This document shows positions 39,268 to 47,085 of a stretch of 64,000 nucleotides of DNA, piece by piece. The stretch is from Methylococcus mesophilus (GTDB lineage: Bacteria > Pseudomonadota > Gammaproteobacteria > Methylococcales > Methylococcaceae). A program made the position numbers and the translations under genes. Below the pieces are notes generated by a model. That model did not search any database. It saw only the letters and a program-made list of their open reading frames with translations, and was not told the DNA's origin. The stretch is taken from contig NZ_CP110921.1 in assembly GCF_026247885.1 (NCBI RefSeq), forward strand, positions 1,426,001 to 1,490,000. Reading direction: 5' to 3'. Each line of letters begins with the position of its first letter. The first letter of the stretch is position 1.

Positions 39268-41187
39268 ATGACCGAAACCACAAGATATGCCCTTCTCGAA
39301 GCGGCAGACAATCCCGCCGCACTGCGCAACCTGCCGGAAGACAGGCTGCCTGAGCTCGCCGAAGAACTGCGGGGCTATCTCCTGGCGAGCGTGAGCCAGT
39401 CGGGCGGCCATCTGGCCGCAGGGCTCGGGACGGTGGAATTGACCATCGCGCTGCATTACGTCTTCAACACGCCCGAAGACAAACTGGTCTGGGACGTCGG
39501 CCACCAGGCCTATCCGCACAAGATATTGACCGGACGCCGCGCCCGACTCCCGACCATCCGCAAGAAGGACGGATTGTCAGCCTTCCCCAACCGCGCCGAA
39601 AGCCCTTACGACTGCTTCGGCGTCGGCCATTCCAGCACCTCGATCAGCGCCGCCCTCGGCATGGCCGTCGCTGCCGGGCTGGACCGGCGGCCCAGCCATG
39701 CGGTGGCGATCATCGGCGATGGCGGCCTCACGGGCGGCATGGCCTTCGAGGCCCTCAACCACGCCGGCACCCTGGACGCTAACCTCCTGATCATCCTCAA
39801 CGACAACGAGATGTCGATCTCGCCGAACGTCGGCGCGCTCAACAACTATCTGGCGAAGATTCTGAGCGGGAAGTTCTACTCGTCGGTCCGCGAAGGCGGC
39901 AAGCACATCCTGGGCCGCCACATGCCCGGCGTGTGGGAGCTGGCGCGCCGCGCGGAAGAGCATGTCAAGGGCATGGTGGCGCCCGGCACCTTGTTCGAAG
40001 AACTGGGCTTCAATTATTTCGGGCCGATCGACGGCCACGATCTGGACACCTTGATCACCACGCTGCGCAATCTGCGCGACCAGAAAGGCCCACGCTTCCT
40101 GCACGTCGTTACCCGCAAGGGTAAGGGCTACGCGCCGGCGGAAAAAGACCCCGTCGCCTACCACGGCGTCGGCGCGTTCGACCTGGACGCCGACGAACTG
40201 CCCAAGTCCAAACCGGGGACACCGACCTACACGGAAGTATTCGGCCAATGGCTGTGCGACATGGCCGCGCGGGACAGGCGCCTGCTGGGGATCACTCCGG
40301 CGATGCGCGAGGGCTCGGGCCTGTTCGAGTTTTCCCAGCGCTTCCCGGAGCGCTACTTCGACGTCGGCATCGCCGAGCAGCATGCCGTGACGCTCGCCGC
40401 GGGTCAGGCCTGCGAAGGCTATAAGCCGGTGGTGGCCATCTATTCCACCTTCCTGCAGCGCGCCTACGACCAGCTGGTGCACGACGTCGCCCTGCAGAAT
40501 CTGCCGGTGCTGTTCGCGATCGACCGCGCCGGTCTGGTCGGCCCGGATGGCCCAACCCACGCCGGCAGCTTCGACCTGAGCTTCATGCGCTGCATTCCCA
40601 ACATGCTGATCATGACACCGGCGGACGAAAACGAATGCCGGCAGATGCTCTACACCGGCTTCGTCCACGACGGACCGGCGGCCGTCCGCTATCCGCGAGG
40701 CAGAGGCCCCGGCATCACGCCCGAGGAGACCATGACTGCGATTCCCCTCGGCAAGGGCGAAGTGCGCCTCTCGGGCAAAGGCACCGCCATCCTGGCCTTC
40801 GGCACAACCCTGGCGGCCGCACTCGCGGTCGGCGAACAACTCGGCGCCACCGTCGTCAACATGCGCTTCGTAAAACCGCTCGACGAGGCGCTGATCCTGG
40901 AACTGGCCGGCAGCCACGACCGCTTCGTCACCGTCGAGGAAAACGCCGTCGCGGGCGGCGCGGGCAGCGCGGTCAGCGAATTCCTCACAGCCCAGCGCTG
41001 CGGGATTCCGGTCTGCCAGATCGGGCTGAAGGACGAATTCCTCGACCAGGGCAGCCGCGAGGAACTCCTGGCCATCGCCGGCCTGGACCAGGCCGGCATC
41101 GCCCGGTCGATCGACGCCTTCCTTCAGGCCACGGCTGCCACCGAAAAATCCCAGCGCGCCCGCAGCTCGGGCAAGGGCAAGCACTGA
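39268..41187 (+). CDS. dxs: 1-deoxy-D-xylulose-5-phosphate synthase
   Basis: A thiamine-diphosphate enzyme making DXP from pyruvate and glyceraldehyde-3-phosphate, the entry step of the MEP isoprenoid pathway. The 639 residues include [36 protein letters not shown], the ThDP motif [20 protein letters not shown] to [10 protein letters not shown], and the catalytic Glu in [17 protein letters not shown]. The C-terminal domain is complete, with a basic tail ([13 protein letters not shown]). Its stop overlaps the start of apt (TGATG). Confidence 0.97.
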   Translation: MTETTRYALLEAADNPAALRNLPEDRLPELAEELRGYLLASVSQSGGHLAAGLGTVELTIALHYVFNTPEDKLVWDVGHQAYPHKILTGRRARLPTIRKKDGLSAFPNRAESPYDCFGVGHSSTSISAALGMAVAAGLDRRPSHAVAIIGDGGLTGGMAFEALNHAGTLDANLLIILNDNEMSISPNVGALNNYLAKILSGKFYSSVREGGKHILGRHMPGVWELARRAEEHVKGMVAPGTLFEELGFNYFGPIDGHDLDTLITTLRNLRDQKGPRFLHVVTRKGKGYAPAEKDPVAYHGVGAFDLDADELPKSKPGTPTYTEVFGQWLCDMAARDRRLLGITPAMREGSGLFEFSQRFPERYFDVGIAEQHAVTLAAGQACEGYKPVVAIYSTFLQRAYDQLVHDVALQNLPVLFAIDRAGLVGPDGPTHAGSFDLSFMRCIPNMLIMTPADENECRQMLYTGFVHDGPAAVRYPRGRGPGITPEETMTAIPLGKGEVRLSGKGTAILAFGTTLAAALAVGEQLGATVVNMRFVKPLDEALILELAGSHDRFVTVEENAVAGGAGSAVSEFLTAQRCGIPVCQIGLKDEFLDQGSREELLAIAGLDQAGIARSIDAFLQATAATEKSQRARSSGKGKH

Positions 41188-41702
41188 TGGACAAGCTGCG
41201 CTCCCACATCCGCGACATCCCGGATTTTCCAAAACCAGGCATCCTGTTCCGCGATATCACGCCGCTGGTCAAAGACCCGGCGGCGATGAGGCTCGCCGTC
41301 CACCAGCTCATCCACCCCTTCATCGGCGATAACATCACCGCCGTGGCTGGCATGGAGGCGCGGGGCTTTATCTTCGGCGCGCTGGCGGCCTGGGAGCTGG
41401 GGGTCGGCTTCGTGCCCCTACGCAAGCCGGGCAAACTCCCTTACAACGTCCAGGCCATCGACTATGACCTGGAATACGGCTCCGCCCGCCTGGAGGTACA
41501 CCTGGATGCGCTAGGGGTAGGCGACCGCGTGCTGATGGTCGACGATCTGCTGGCCACCGGCGGCACGGCCCGCGCCAGTTGCTCACTGGTGGAAAACCTG
41601 GGTGCCGAAATCGCGGCCTGCGCTTTCGTGGTCGAACTCGATGGACTCGAAGGACGGCAGGCTCTGAATGGCCGCCGCGTGCATTCGCTGCTGCACTACT
41701 GA
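41187..41702 (+). CDS. apt: Adenine phosphoribosyltransferase
   Basis: Salvages adenine to AMP with PRPP. The 171 residues include IPDFPKPGILFRDITPLVKD, GMEARGFIFGALAAWELGVG, and the PRPP-binding loop VLMVDDLLATGGTARASC. The ATG at 41187 shares a base with the dxs stop, so it is translated by coupling. A strong terminator follows after about 25 bases, ending the xseB-ispA-dxs-apt transcript. Confidence 0.95.
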   Translation: MDKLRSHIRDIPDFPKPGILFRDITPLVKDPAAMRLAVHQLIHPFIGDNITAVAGMEARGFIFGALAAWELGVGFVPLRKPGKLPYNVQAIDYDLEYGSARLEVHLDALGVGDRVLMVDDLLATGGTARASCSLVENLGAEIAACAFVVELDGLEGRQALNGRRVHSLLHY

Positions 41703-41726
41703 CGCTCTTCCGTTTCCCTCGGGCGC

Positions 41727-41756
41727 AAAAAAGCCGGCCTCGAAGCCGGCTTTTTT
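41727..41756. terminator. Bidirectional intrinsic terminator between apt and hpnH
   Basis: AAGCCGGC (41731-41738) and GCCGGCTT (41745-41752) pair around CTCGAA, flanked by an A run on one side and a T run on the other. It serves both convergent genes. Confidence 0.92.
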
Positions 41757-41779
41757 GCTTGCGCCTTACCGTGGCTGGA

Positions 41780-42895
41780 CTATTCGACCACTTCGATGCG
41801 GGTCGCCGGACGCACCTTGACTGGAATCGCCCCAGGCGCTTCGGTCTCGTATTCCGGCTTCGGCTCCGGTGCCATTCCCCCTGCCGTTTTCGGCCCGAAT
41901 AGGGCGACCCAGGCCGCTTTCCAGGGACGGTGCATGGCATCTTCCACCGCACTGGCCTCGTAGCCGCAGTGCGCCATGCAGTTGGCGCATTTCGGATTTT
42001 TCGAATTGCCGTACTTGTGCCAGGGCGTTTCGTCCATCAAGGCCCGGAAGGAAGGCGCATAGCCCTCGTCCACCAGCAGATAGCACGGCTTCTGCCAACC
42101 GAAGATGTTTCGGGTCGGATTACCCCAGGGCGTGCAGTTGTAACTCTGGTTGCCCGCCAGGAAATCGAGGTACAGCCCCGAATGGTTCAAACGCCAGCCG
42201 CGCCCCCGGCCGAGTTTGAACACTTTGCGGAACAGCTCTTTACTGTCCCGCATCCGGATGAAGATGTTCTGCAGCGGCGCGTGCTCGTAGCTGAAGCCCG
42301 GCGCGATGGTCACGCCTTCGACGCCCAAGCGCTTGGTGTGGTCCAGGAACTCGGCCACCTCCTCAGGCGACTCGCCCTGAAACAGGGTGCAGTTGATGGT
42401 CACGCGAAAACCGCGGGCGATAGCCATCTCGACGGCTTCGACAGCCCGGTCGAACACGCCGGTCTGGCAGACCGACGCATCATGCCTGTCGCGGTTGCCG
42501 TCCAGGTGGATCGACAGCGTCAGAAACGGGGAAGGCTGGTAATCGTCGATCCGTTTCTTGAGCAGCAGCGCGTTGGTGCACAGATAAACGTATTTCTTGC
42601 GCTCGATGATGCCGCGCACGATCTCGGGCAATTCCTTGTGGAGCAGCGGCTCGCCCCCGGCGATGGACACGATGGGCGCACCGCACTCGTCCACGGCCTG
42701 AAGCGACTCTTCGACGCTCAGGCGTCGGTTCAAGATCTCGTCCGGATAATCGATCTTCCCGCACCCGGCGCAGGCGAGGTTGCAGCGGAACAACGGTTCG
42801 AGCATCAGCACCAGAGGATAGCGCTTGACCCCGAAAATTTTCTGTTTGAGCAGATACTTTGCGACGGTCAGTTGTTGACGCAGTGGAACGCCCAT
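41780..42895 (-). CDS. hpnH: Adenosyl-hopene transferase HpnH (radical SAM)
   Basis: Adds the adenosyl group to diploptene, the first step of side-chain extension to bacteriohopanepolyols. The 371 residues have the radical-SAM cluster motif CNLACAGC (Cys38, Cys42, Cys45), SIAGGEPLLHKELPEIV and a C-terminal Cys-rich region (NSKNPKCANCMAHCGYEASA). HpnH-specific text includes GRGWRLNHSGLYLDFLAG. GAGGAG precedes the ATG at about eight bases. It is divergent from the squalene synthase operon, and the two share a 350-base intergenic region. Confidence 0.95.
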   Translation of the reverse strand: MGVPLRQQLTVAKYLLKQKIFGVKRYPLVLMLEPLFRCNLACAGCGKIDYPDEILNRRLSVEESLQAVDECGAPIVSIAGGEPLLHKELPEIVRGIIERKKYVYLCTNALLLKKRIDDYQPSPFLTLSIHLDGNRDRHDASVCQTGVFDRAVEAVEMAIARGFRVTINCTLFQGESPEEVAEFLDHTKRLGVEGVTIAPGFSYEHAPLQNIFIRMRDSKELFRKVFKLGRGRGWRLNHSGLYLDFLAGNQSYNCTPWGNPTRNIFGWQKPCYLLVDEGYAPSFRALMDETPWHKYGNSKNPKCANCMAHCGYEASAVEDAMHRPWKAAWVALFGPKTAGGMAPEPKPEYETEAPGAIPVKVRPATRIEVVE

Positions 42896-43190
42896 TCGTT
42901 TCTCCTCGATTCTATAGCTGGCGAGACGGAACGGCGTAAGACAACCGCCCCGACAGTCGGTTCATGTCGGCCCAAAGGCACTCCGGCCAAACTCTTGCCC
43001 GATAAGCGCCGCCCATGACGACGTTGCGGGACATTTTCCTAGTCTGGCGCTAGGGATTGAGCCCGGATTGTAACAACAATCCTTTTTCTTGTTTAAAAAA
43101 TGGGGTTTGCGGCATTCCCTTGAATGGGTACGCATGCTAGCATCCAGTTGCATATTACTCAACTCATCTTTGATAAAAAAACAACAGAAC
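42896..43190. other. Intergenic region between hpnH and the sqs operon, with palindromes
   Basis: No gene is seen. It holds the hpnH ribosome-binding site and presumably its promoter. Two palindromes stand out. GGATTGT/ACAATCC (43065-43082) is followed by five Ts, so it could act as a weak terminator or operator. ATGCTAGCAT (43134-43143) is a perfect ten-base palindrome. The stretch 43075-43195 is notably A+T-rich. Confidence 0.45.
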
Positions 43191-43218
43191 TTGACTCAAG
43201 CGCCCGAATAGGTAGACT
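43191..43218 (+). promoter_or_regulatory. Candidate sigma-70 promoter of the sqs-shc-hpn operon
   Basis: TTGACT (43191-43196) and TAGACT (43213-43218) are separated by 16 bases, 30 bases upstream of the AAGGAG at 43233-43238. The -35 is good and the -10 weak. Pattern match only. Confidence 0.45.
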
Positions 43219-43247
43219 TTCACCCCTTTTACAAGGAGTTAGCCACT

Positions 43248-43289
43248 GTGGCCGACTCGAGCTCCAGCAACCGACGCCTACCCCGATGA
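43248..43289 (+). CDS. Possible 13-codon leader peptide coupled to squalene synthase
   Basis: A GTG at 43248 preceded by AAGGAG (43233-43238) opens a short frame, MADSSSSNRRLPR. Its TGA (43287-43289) overlaps the ATG of the squalene synthase gene (43286-43288). The downstream ATG has no ribosome-binding site of its own, whereas this short frame has the only good one. Translation of the enzyme may thus depend on termination of the leader. This is inference from layout, with no family support. Confidence 0.4.
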   Translation: MADSSSSNRRLPR

Positions 43290-44374
43290 GCGGAACATCC
43301 CCCTCGCAACCTGCGATGCACGAGAACATGTCGGACGACGAGTTCCAGGCCTATTTTCTGGACGGGGTGTCGCGCACTTTCGCCCTGACGATCCCGAGAC
43401 TGCCCGAAAGCTTGGCCCGCCCGGTATCCAACGGCTACCTGTTGTGCCGGATCGTCGACACCATCGAGGACGAGGTGGCACTCGGCTCGGCGCAGAAGAG
43501 ACGGTATTGCGAACGCTTCGCGCAGGTCGTCGCCGGTCATGCGCCGGCCGCCCCGCTCGCCGACGAGCTTTTTCCGCTGCTCTCGGAACAGACCTTGGCC
43601 TCCGAGAGGGAACTGGTCGCCGCCATTCCGCGCGTCATCCGCATCACCCACGGCTTCGCCCCGCCCCAGCAGGAGGCATTGGCCGAGTGCGTAGCCACGA
43701 TGTCGAGGGGAATGGCCGAGTTTCAGGACAAAGACCTGAGCCACGGGCTCAAAGATCTACGGCAGATGGGCGATTATTGCTACTACGTCGCCGGTGTGGT
43801 CGGCGAAATGCTGACCCGACTGTTCTGCCATTATTCGCCGGAAATCGCCGCGCACCGGACCCGGCTCATGGAACTCGCGGTATCGTTCGGACAGGGCCTG
43901 CAGATGACCAATATCCTCAAGGATCTGTGGGACGACTATTCGCGAGGCGTCTGCTGGCTTCCGCAGGACGTGTTTTCGGGTTGCGGCTTCGCGCTGTCCG
44001 AATTGCGCCCCGGCCACAACAATCCGGATTTCGTCCGCGGCTTCGACCGGCTGATCGGGGTAGCGCATGCGCATCTGCGCAACGCGCTGGATTATACGTT
44101 GCTGATCCCGAGCCATGAAACCGGCATCCGCGAATTCTGCCTGTGGGCGCTGGGCATGGCGGTGCTGACCCTGCGCAAGCTCCACGGCAACCTTTATTTC
44201 AGCGATTCCAGCCAGGTCAAGATCACGCGGCGGGCGGTCAAGGCGACGATACTCGCCTCCCGGCTGACCCGCGGCAACGACACCTTGCTGAAGACGACCT
44301 TCCGGCTCGCCGGACTCGGCCTGCCCACTGAGGTGCCTGCCGCCGTGCTCCAGCCCAGGCCCATCGACATTTGA
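43286..44374 (+). CDS. sqs: Squalene synthase (farnesyl-diphosphate farnesyltransferase type)
   Basis: Joins two farnesyl diphosphates via presqualene diphosphate to squalene. The 362 residues resemble the single-enzyme squalene synthases of eukaryotes rather than the bacterial HpnC/HpnD pair. Seen are VSRTFALTIPRLPESLARPV, the first Asp motif CRIVDTIEDE, DYCYYVAGVVGEMLTRLF and QMTNILKDLWDDYSRG with the second Asp motif. ATG at 43286 overlaps the leader frame; an in-frame ATG at 43316 is an alternative. shc follows after 31 bases. No hpnE-like desaturase gene is present here, which fits a one-step enzyme. Confidence 0.88.
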   Translation: MSGTSPSQPAMHENMSDDEFQAYFLDGVSRTFALTIPRLPESLARPVSNGYLLCRIVDTIEDEVALGSAQKRRYCERFAQVVAGHAPAAPLADELFPLLSEQTLASERELVAAIPRVIRITHGFAPPQQEALAECVATMSRGMAEFQDKDLSHGLKDLRQMGDYCYYVAGVVGEMLTRLFCHYSPEIAAHRTRLMELAVSFGQGLQMTNILKDLWDDYSRGVCWLPQDVFSGCGFALSELRPGHNNPDFVRGFDRLIGVAHAHLRNALDYTLLIPSHETGIREFCLWALGMAVLTLRKLHGNLYFSDSSQVKITRRAVKATILASRLTRGNDTLLKTTFRLAGLGLPTEVPAAVLQPRPIDI

Positions 44375-44405
44375 ATACGCACCGAACCTCCAGGAAACAT
44401 CGCCC

Positions 44406-46370
44406 ATGTTGAGAGAAGCGACAGTAATATCCAACCTCGAACCGCCGCTGACCGCCACATATGTCGAGTCTCCTCTCGATGCGGCGATCCGCCAGGCCAA
44501 GGACCGTCTGCTGAGCCTGCAGCACGTGGAGGGCTACTGGGTGTTCGAACTTGAAGCCGACTGCACCATCCCGGCCGAGTACATCCTGATGATGCATTTC
44601 ATGGACGAAATCGACGGCGAGCTGCAGGCCAAGATCGCCAACTATCTGCGCACCCATCAGAGCGCCGACGGCAGCTATCCGCTGTTCCAGGGCGGCGCCG
44701 GCGACATCAGCTGCACCGTCAAGGCCTATTACGCACTCAAGCTGGCCGGCGACTCCATCGACGCCCCTCACATGAAGCAGGCCCGCGAGTGGATTCTGGC
44801 CCAGGGCGGCGCGGCGCGCTCCAATGTATTCACGCGCATCATGCTCGCCATGTTCGAGCAGATCCCTTGGCGCGGTGTCCCCTTCATCCCGGTGGAAATC
44901 ATGCTGCTGCCCAAGTGGTTTCCGTTCCACCTGGACAAGGTGTCGTACTGGTCGCGTACGGTCATGGTGCCCCTGTTCATCCTGTGCAGCCACAAGGTGA
45001 CCGCCCGTAACCCGTCCAAGACCCAAATCCGCGAACTGTTCACGGTAGACCCGCAACAGGAGCGCCATTATTTCGACCATGTCAGGACACCGCTCGGCAA
45101 GGCCATCCTCGGCCTGGAGCGTTTTGGCCGGCTGCTTGAGCCGCTGATCCCGAAAGCCATGCGCAAGAAGGCCACCCAGAGGGCCTTCGAGTGGTTTACG
45201 GCGCGGCTCAACGGCGTCGACGGACTCGGCGCGATTTTCCCGGCCATGGTCAACGCCTACGAGGCGCTGGATTTCCTCGGCGTGCCGCCGGACGACGAGC
45301 GCCGCAGAATCGCCCGCGAGTCCATCGAGCGGCTGCTCGTGTTCCAGGGCGAGAGCGCCTACTGCCAGCCCTGCGTCTCGCCGATCTGGGACACCGCCCT
45401 CACCTCCCTGACCTTGCAGGAAGTGGCTCGCCATACCGCCGATCTCCAACTCGACGCGGCTCTGCACAATGGGCTTAAGTGGCTGGCTTCGAAGCAGATC
45501 GACAAGGATGCGCCCGGCGACTGGCGGGTCAACCGGCCCGGCTTGGAGGGCGGCGGCTGGGCCTTCCAGTTCGGCAACGACTACTATCCGGACGTCGACG
45601 ACAGCGCCGTCGTGGCCCATGCGCTGCAAGGCTCGGAAGACCCGAGCTTCGACGAGACCCTGCGCCTGGCGGCCAACTGGATCGCCGGCATGCAGTCCAG
45701 CAACGGCGGATTCGGCGCCTTCGACGCCGACAACACCTATTACTATCTCAACTCCATTCCCTTCGCCGATCACGGCGCCCTGCTCGACCCGCCGACGGCC
45801 GACGTCAGCGCCCGCTGCGCCATGTTCCTCGCCAAATGGGTGAACCGGCAACCGGAGCTGCGCCCCGTCCTGGACCGCACGATCGAGTACCTGCGCCGGG
45901 AACAGGAAGCCGACGGCTCCTGGTTCGGCCGCTGGGGCACCAACTATATCTACGGCACTTGGTCGGTCCTACTGGCCTACGAGGCCGCCGGCATTCCGAA
46001 CGACGACCCCGGCGTGCGCCGCGCGGTGGCTTGGCTCAAGAGCGTCCAGCGCGAGGACGGCGGCTGGGGCGAGGACAACTTCAGCTACCACGACACTTCG
46101 TTCCGGGGCCGCTTCCACACCAGCACGGCATTCCAAACCGGCTTCGCGCTGATCGCGCTGATCGCGGCGGGCGAAGCCCGATCGCCCGAAGTGCAGGCCG
46201 GCGTGGACTATCTGCTGCGGCAGCAGCAGCCCGACGGATTCTGGAGCGACGAATGCTTCACCGCACCGGGCTTCCCCCGCGTGTTCTATCTGAAATATCA
46301 CGGCTACGACAAATTCTTCCCCCTGTGGGCACTGGCTCGTTACCGTAACGAACGCTACGCCCGGGCGTGA
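44406..46370 (+). CDS. shc: Squalene-hopene cyclase
   Basis: Cyclises squalene to hopene and hopanol at the cytoplasmic membrane. The 654 residues show multiple QW repeats (for example QSADGSYPLFQGG, QSSNGGFGAFDAD, QREDGGWGEDNF, QQPDGFWSDE). The acid motif PDVDDSAVVAHALQG has DVDD at about 396-399, with the catalytic Asp. Length and motif order are normal. The ATG at 44406 follows a CAGGAAAC. Its stop TGA overlaps the GTG start of hpnG, so the two are coupled. Confidence 0.96.
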   Translation: MLREATVISNLEPPLTATYVESPLDAAIRQAKDRLLSLQHVEGYWVFELEADCTIPAEYILMMHFMDEIDGELQAKIANYLRTHQSADGSYPLFQGGAGDISCTVKAYYALKLAGDSIDAPHMKQAREWILAQGGAARSNVFTRIMLAMFEQIPWRGVPFIPVEIMLLPKWFPFHLDKVSYWSRTVMVPLFILCSHKVTARNPSKTQIRELFTVDPQQERHYFDHVRTPLGKAILGLERFGRLLEPLIPKAMRKKATQRAFEWFTARLNGVDGLGAIFPAMVNAYEALDFLGVPPDDERRRIARESIERLLVFQGESAYCQPCVSPIWDTALTSLTLQEVARHTADLQLDAALHNGLKWLASKQIDKDAPGDWRVNRPGLEGGGWAFQFGNDYYPDVDDSAVVAHALQGSEDPSFDETLRLAANWIAGMQSSNGGFGAFDADNTYYYLNSIPFADHGALLDPPTADVSARCAMFLAKWVNRQPELRPVLDRTIEYLRREQEADGSWFGRWGTNYIYGTWSVLLAYEAAGIPNDDPGVRRAVAWLKSVQREDGGWGEDNFSYHDTSFRGRFHTSTAFQTGFALIALIAAGEARSPEVQAGVDYLLRQQQPDGFWSDECFTAPGFPRVFYLKYHGYDKFFPLWALARYRNERYARA

Positions 46371-47077
46371 TTCGGATCGGTGTCGTCGTCGCCCTGCCGG
46401 CCGAATGCCGTACGCTGACGCGGCGCCCGCTGCGCCGCCGCGAACCGCTGGCCGTCAGTGACGCGCTCCACCTCTGCCTGTCCGGGAGCGGCCCGGACAA
46501 TGCGGCGAAGGCCGCACTCCGGCTGGCAGAAGCGGGCTGCACCGCCCTGGTCAGTTGGGGATGTGCCGGCGCACTGGGGGGGCATCTGGCGTCCGGCGAC
46601 CTTATGCTGCCCGCCGAAATCGCTTGCGCCGACGGCACGGTATTGCCTGCACATCCCGACTGGCACCGAGCCGCTGTGCGGTATGCAGAAGCCCTTCCCT
46701 GCAAGGTGTCCACCGGACGGGTAACCGCCAGCGACGGCGTCGTCCACGGCCGCGACGCCAAGCGGGCGCTGGCGGCCGCCACCGGCGCCGACGCCGTCGA
46801 CATGGAAAGCGGCGCCATCGCCCACACTGCAATGGCGCTGAAACTGCCGGTGCTGGTGATCCGCGCCATCGCCGACGACGCGGCAACGGCAATTCCCCGC
46901 AGCGTGCTCGATGCGCTCGACCCGGACGGCAATACCCGGCTCCCGAGGCTGGTCGCCAACCTGGCCCGGCGGCCTTCGGAAATTCCCGACCTGATCCGTT
47001 TGGCCATGGCTTTCAAGGCGGCATCCGCAACCCTGCACGCGATGAGCCCGCATCTGCGCGTTCCCGGAAAACTCTGA
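46367..47077 (+). CDS. hpnG: Hopanoid-associated phosphorylase HpnG
   Basis: A nucleoside-phosphorylase-like enzyme that removes adenine from adenosyl-hopane to give phosphoribosyl-hopane, the step after HpnH. The 236 residues start IRIGVVVALPAECRTL and contain SGSGPDNAAKAALRLAEAG, SWGCAGALGGHLASGDLML and ADAVDMESGAIAHTAMAL (phosphorylase active-site region). The GTG at 46367 overlaps the shc stop (GTGA). Confidence 0.9.
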   Translation: MIRIGVVVALPAECRTLTRRPLRRREPLAVSDALHLCLSGSGPDNAAKAALRLAEAGCTALVSWGCAGALGGHLASGDLMLPAEIACADGTVLPAHPDWHRAAVRYAEALPCKVSTGRVTASDGVVHGRDAKRALAAATGADAVDMESGAIAHTAMALKLPVLVIRAIADDAATAIPRSVLDALDPDGNTRLPRLVANLARRPSEIPDLIRLAMAFKAASATLHAMSPHLRVPGKL

Positions 47078-47085
47078 CTCAAGCA

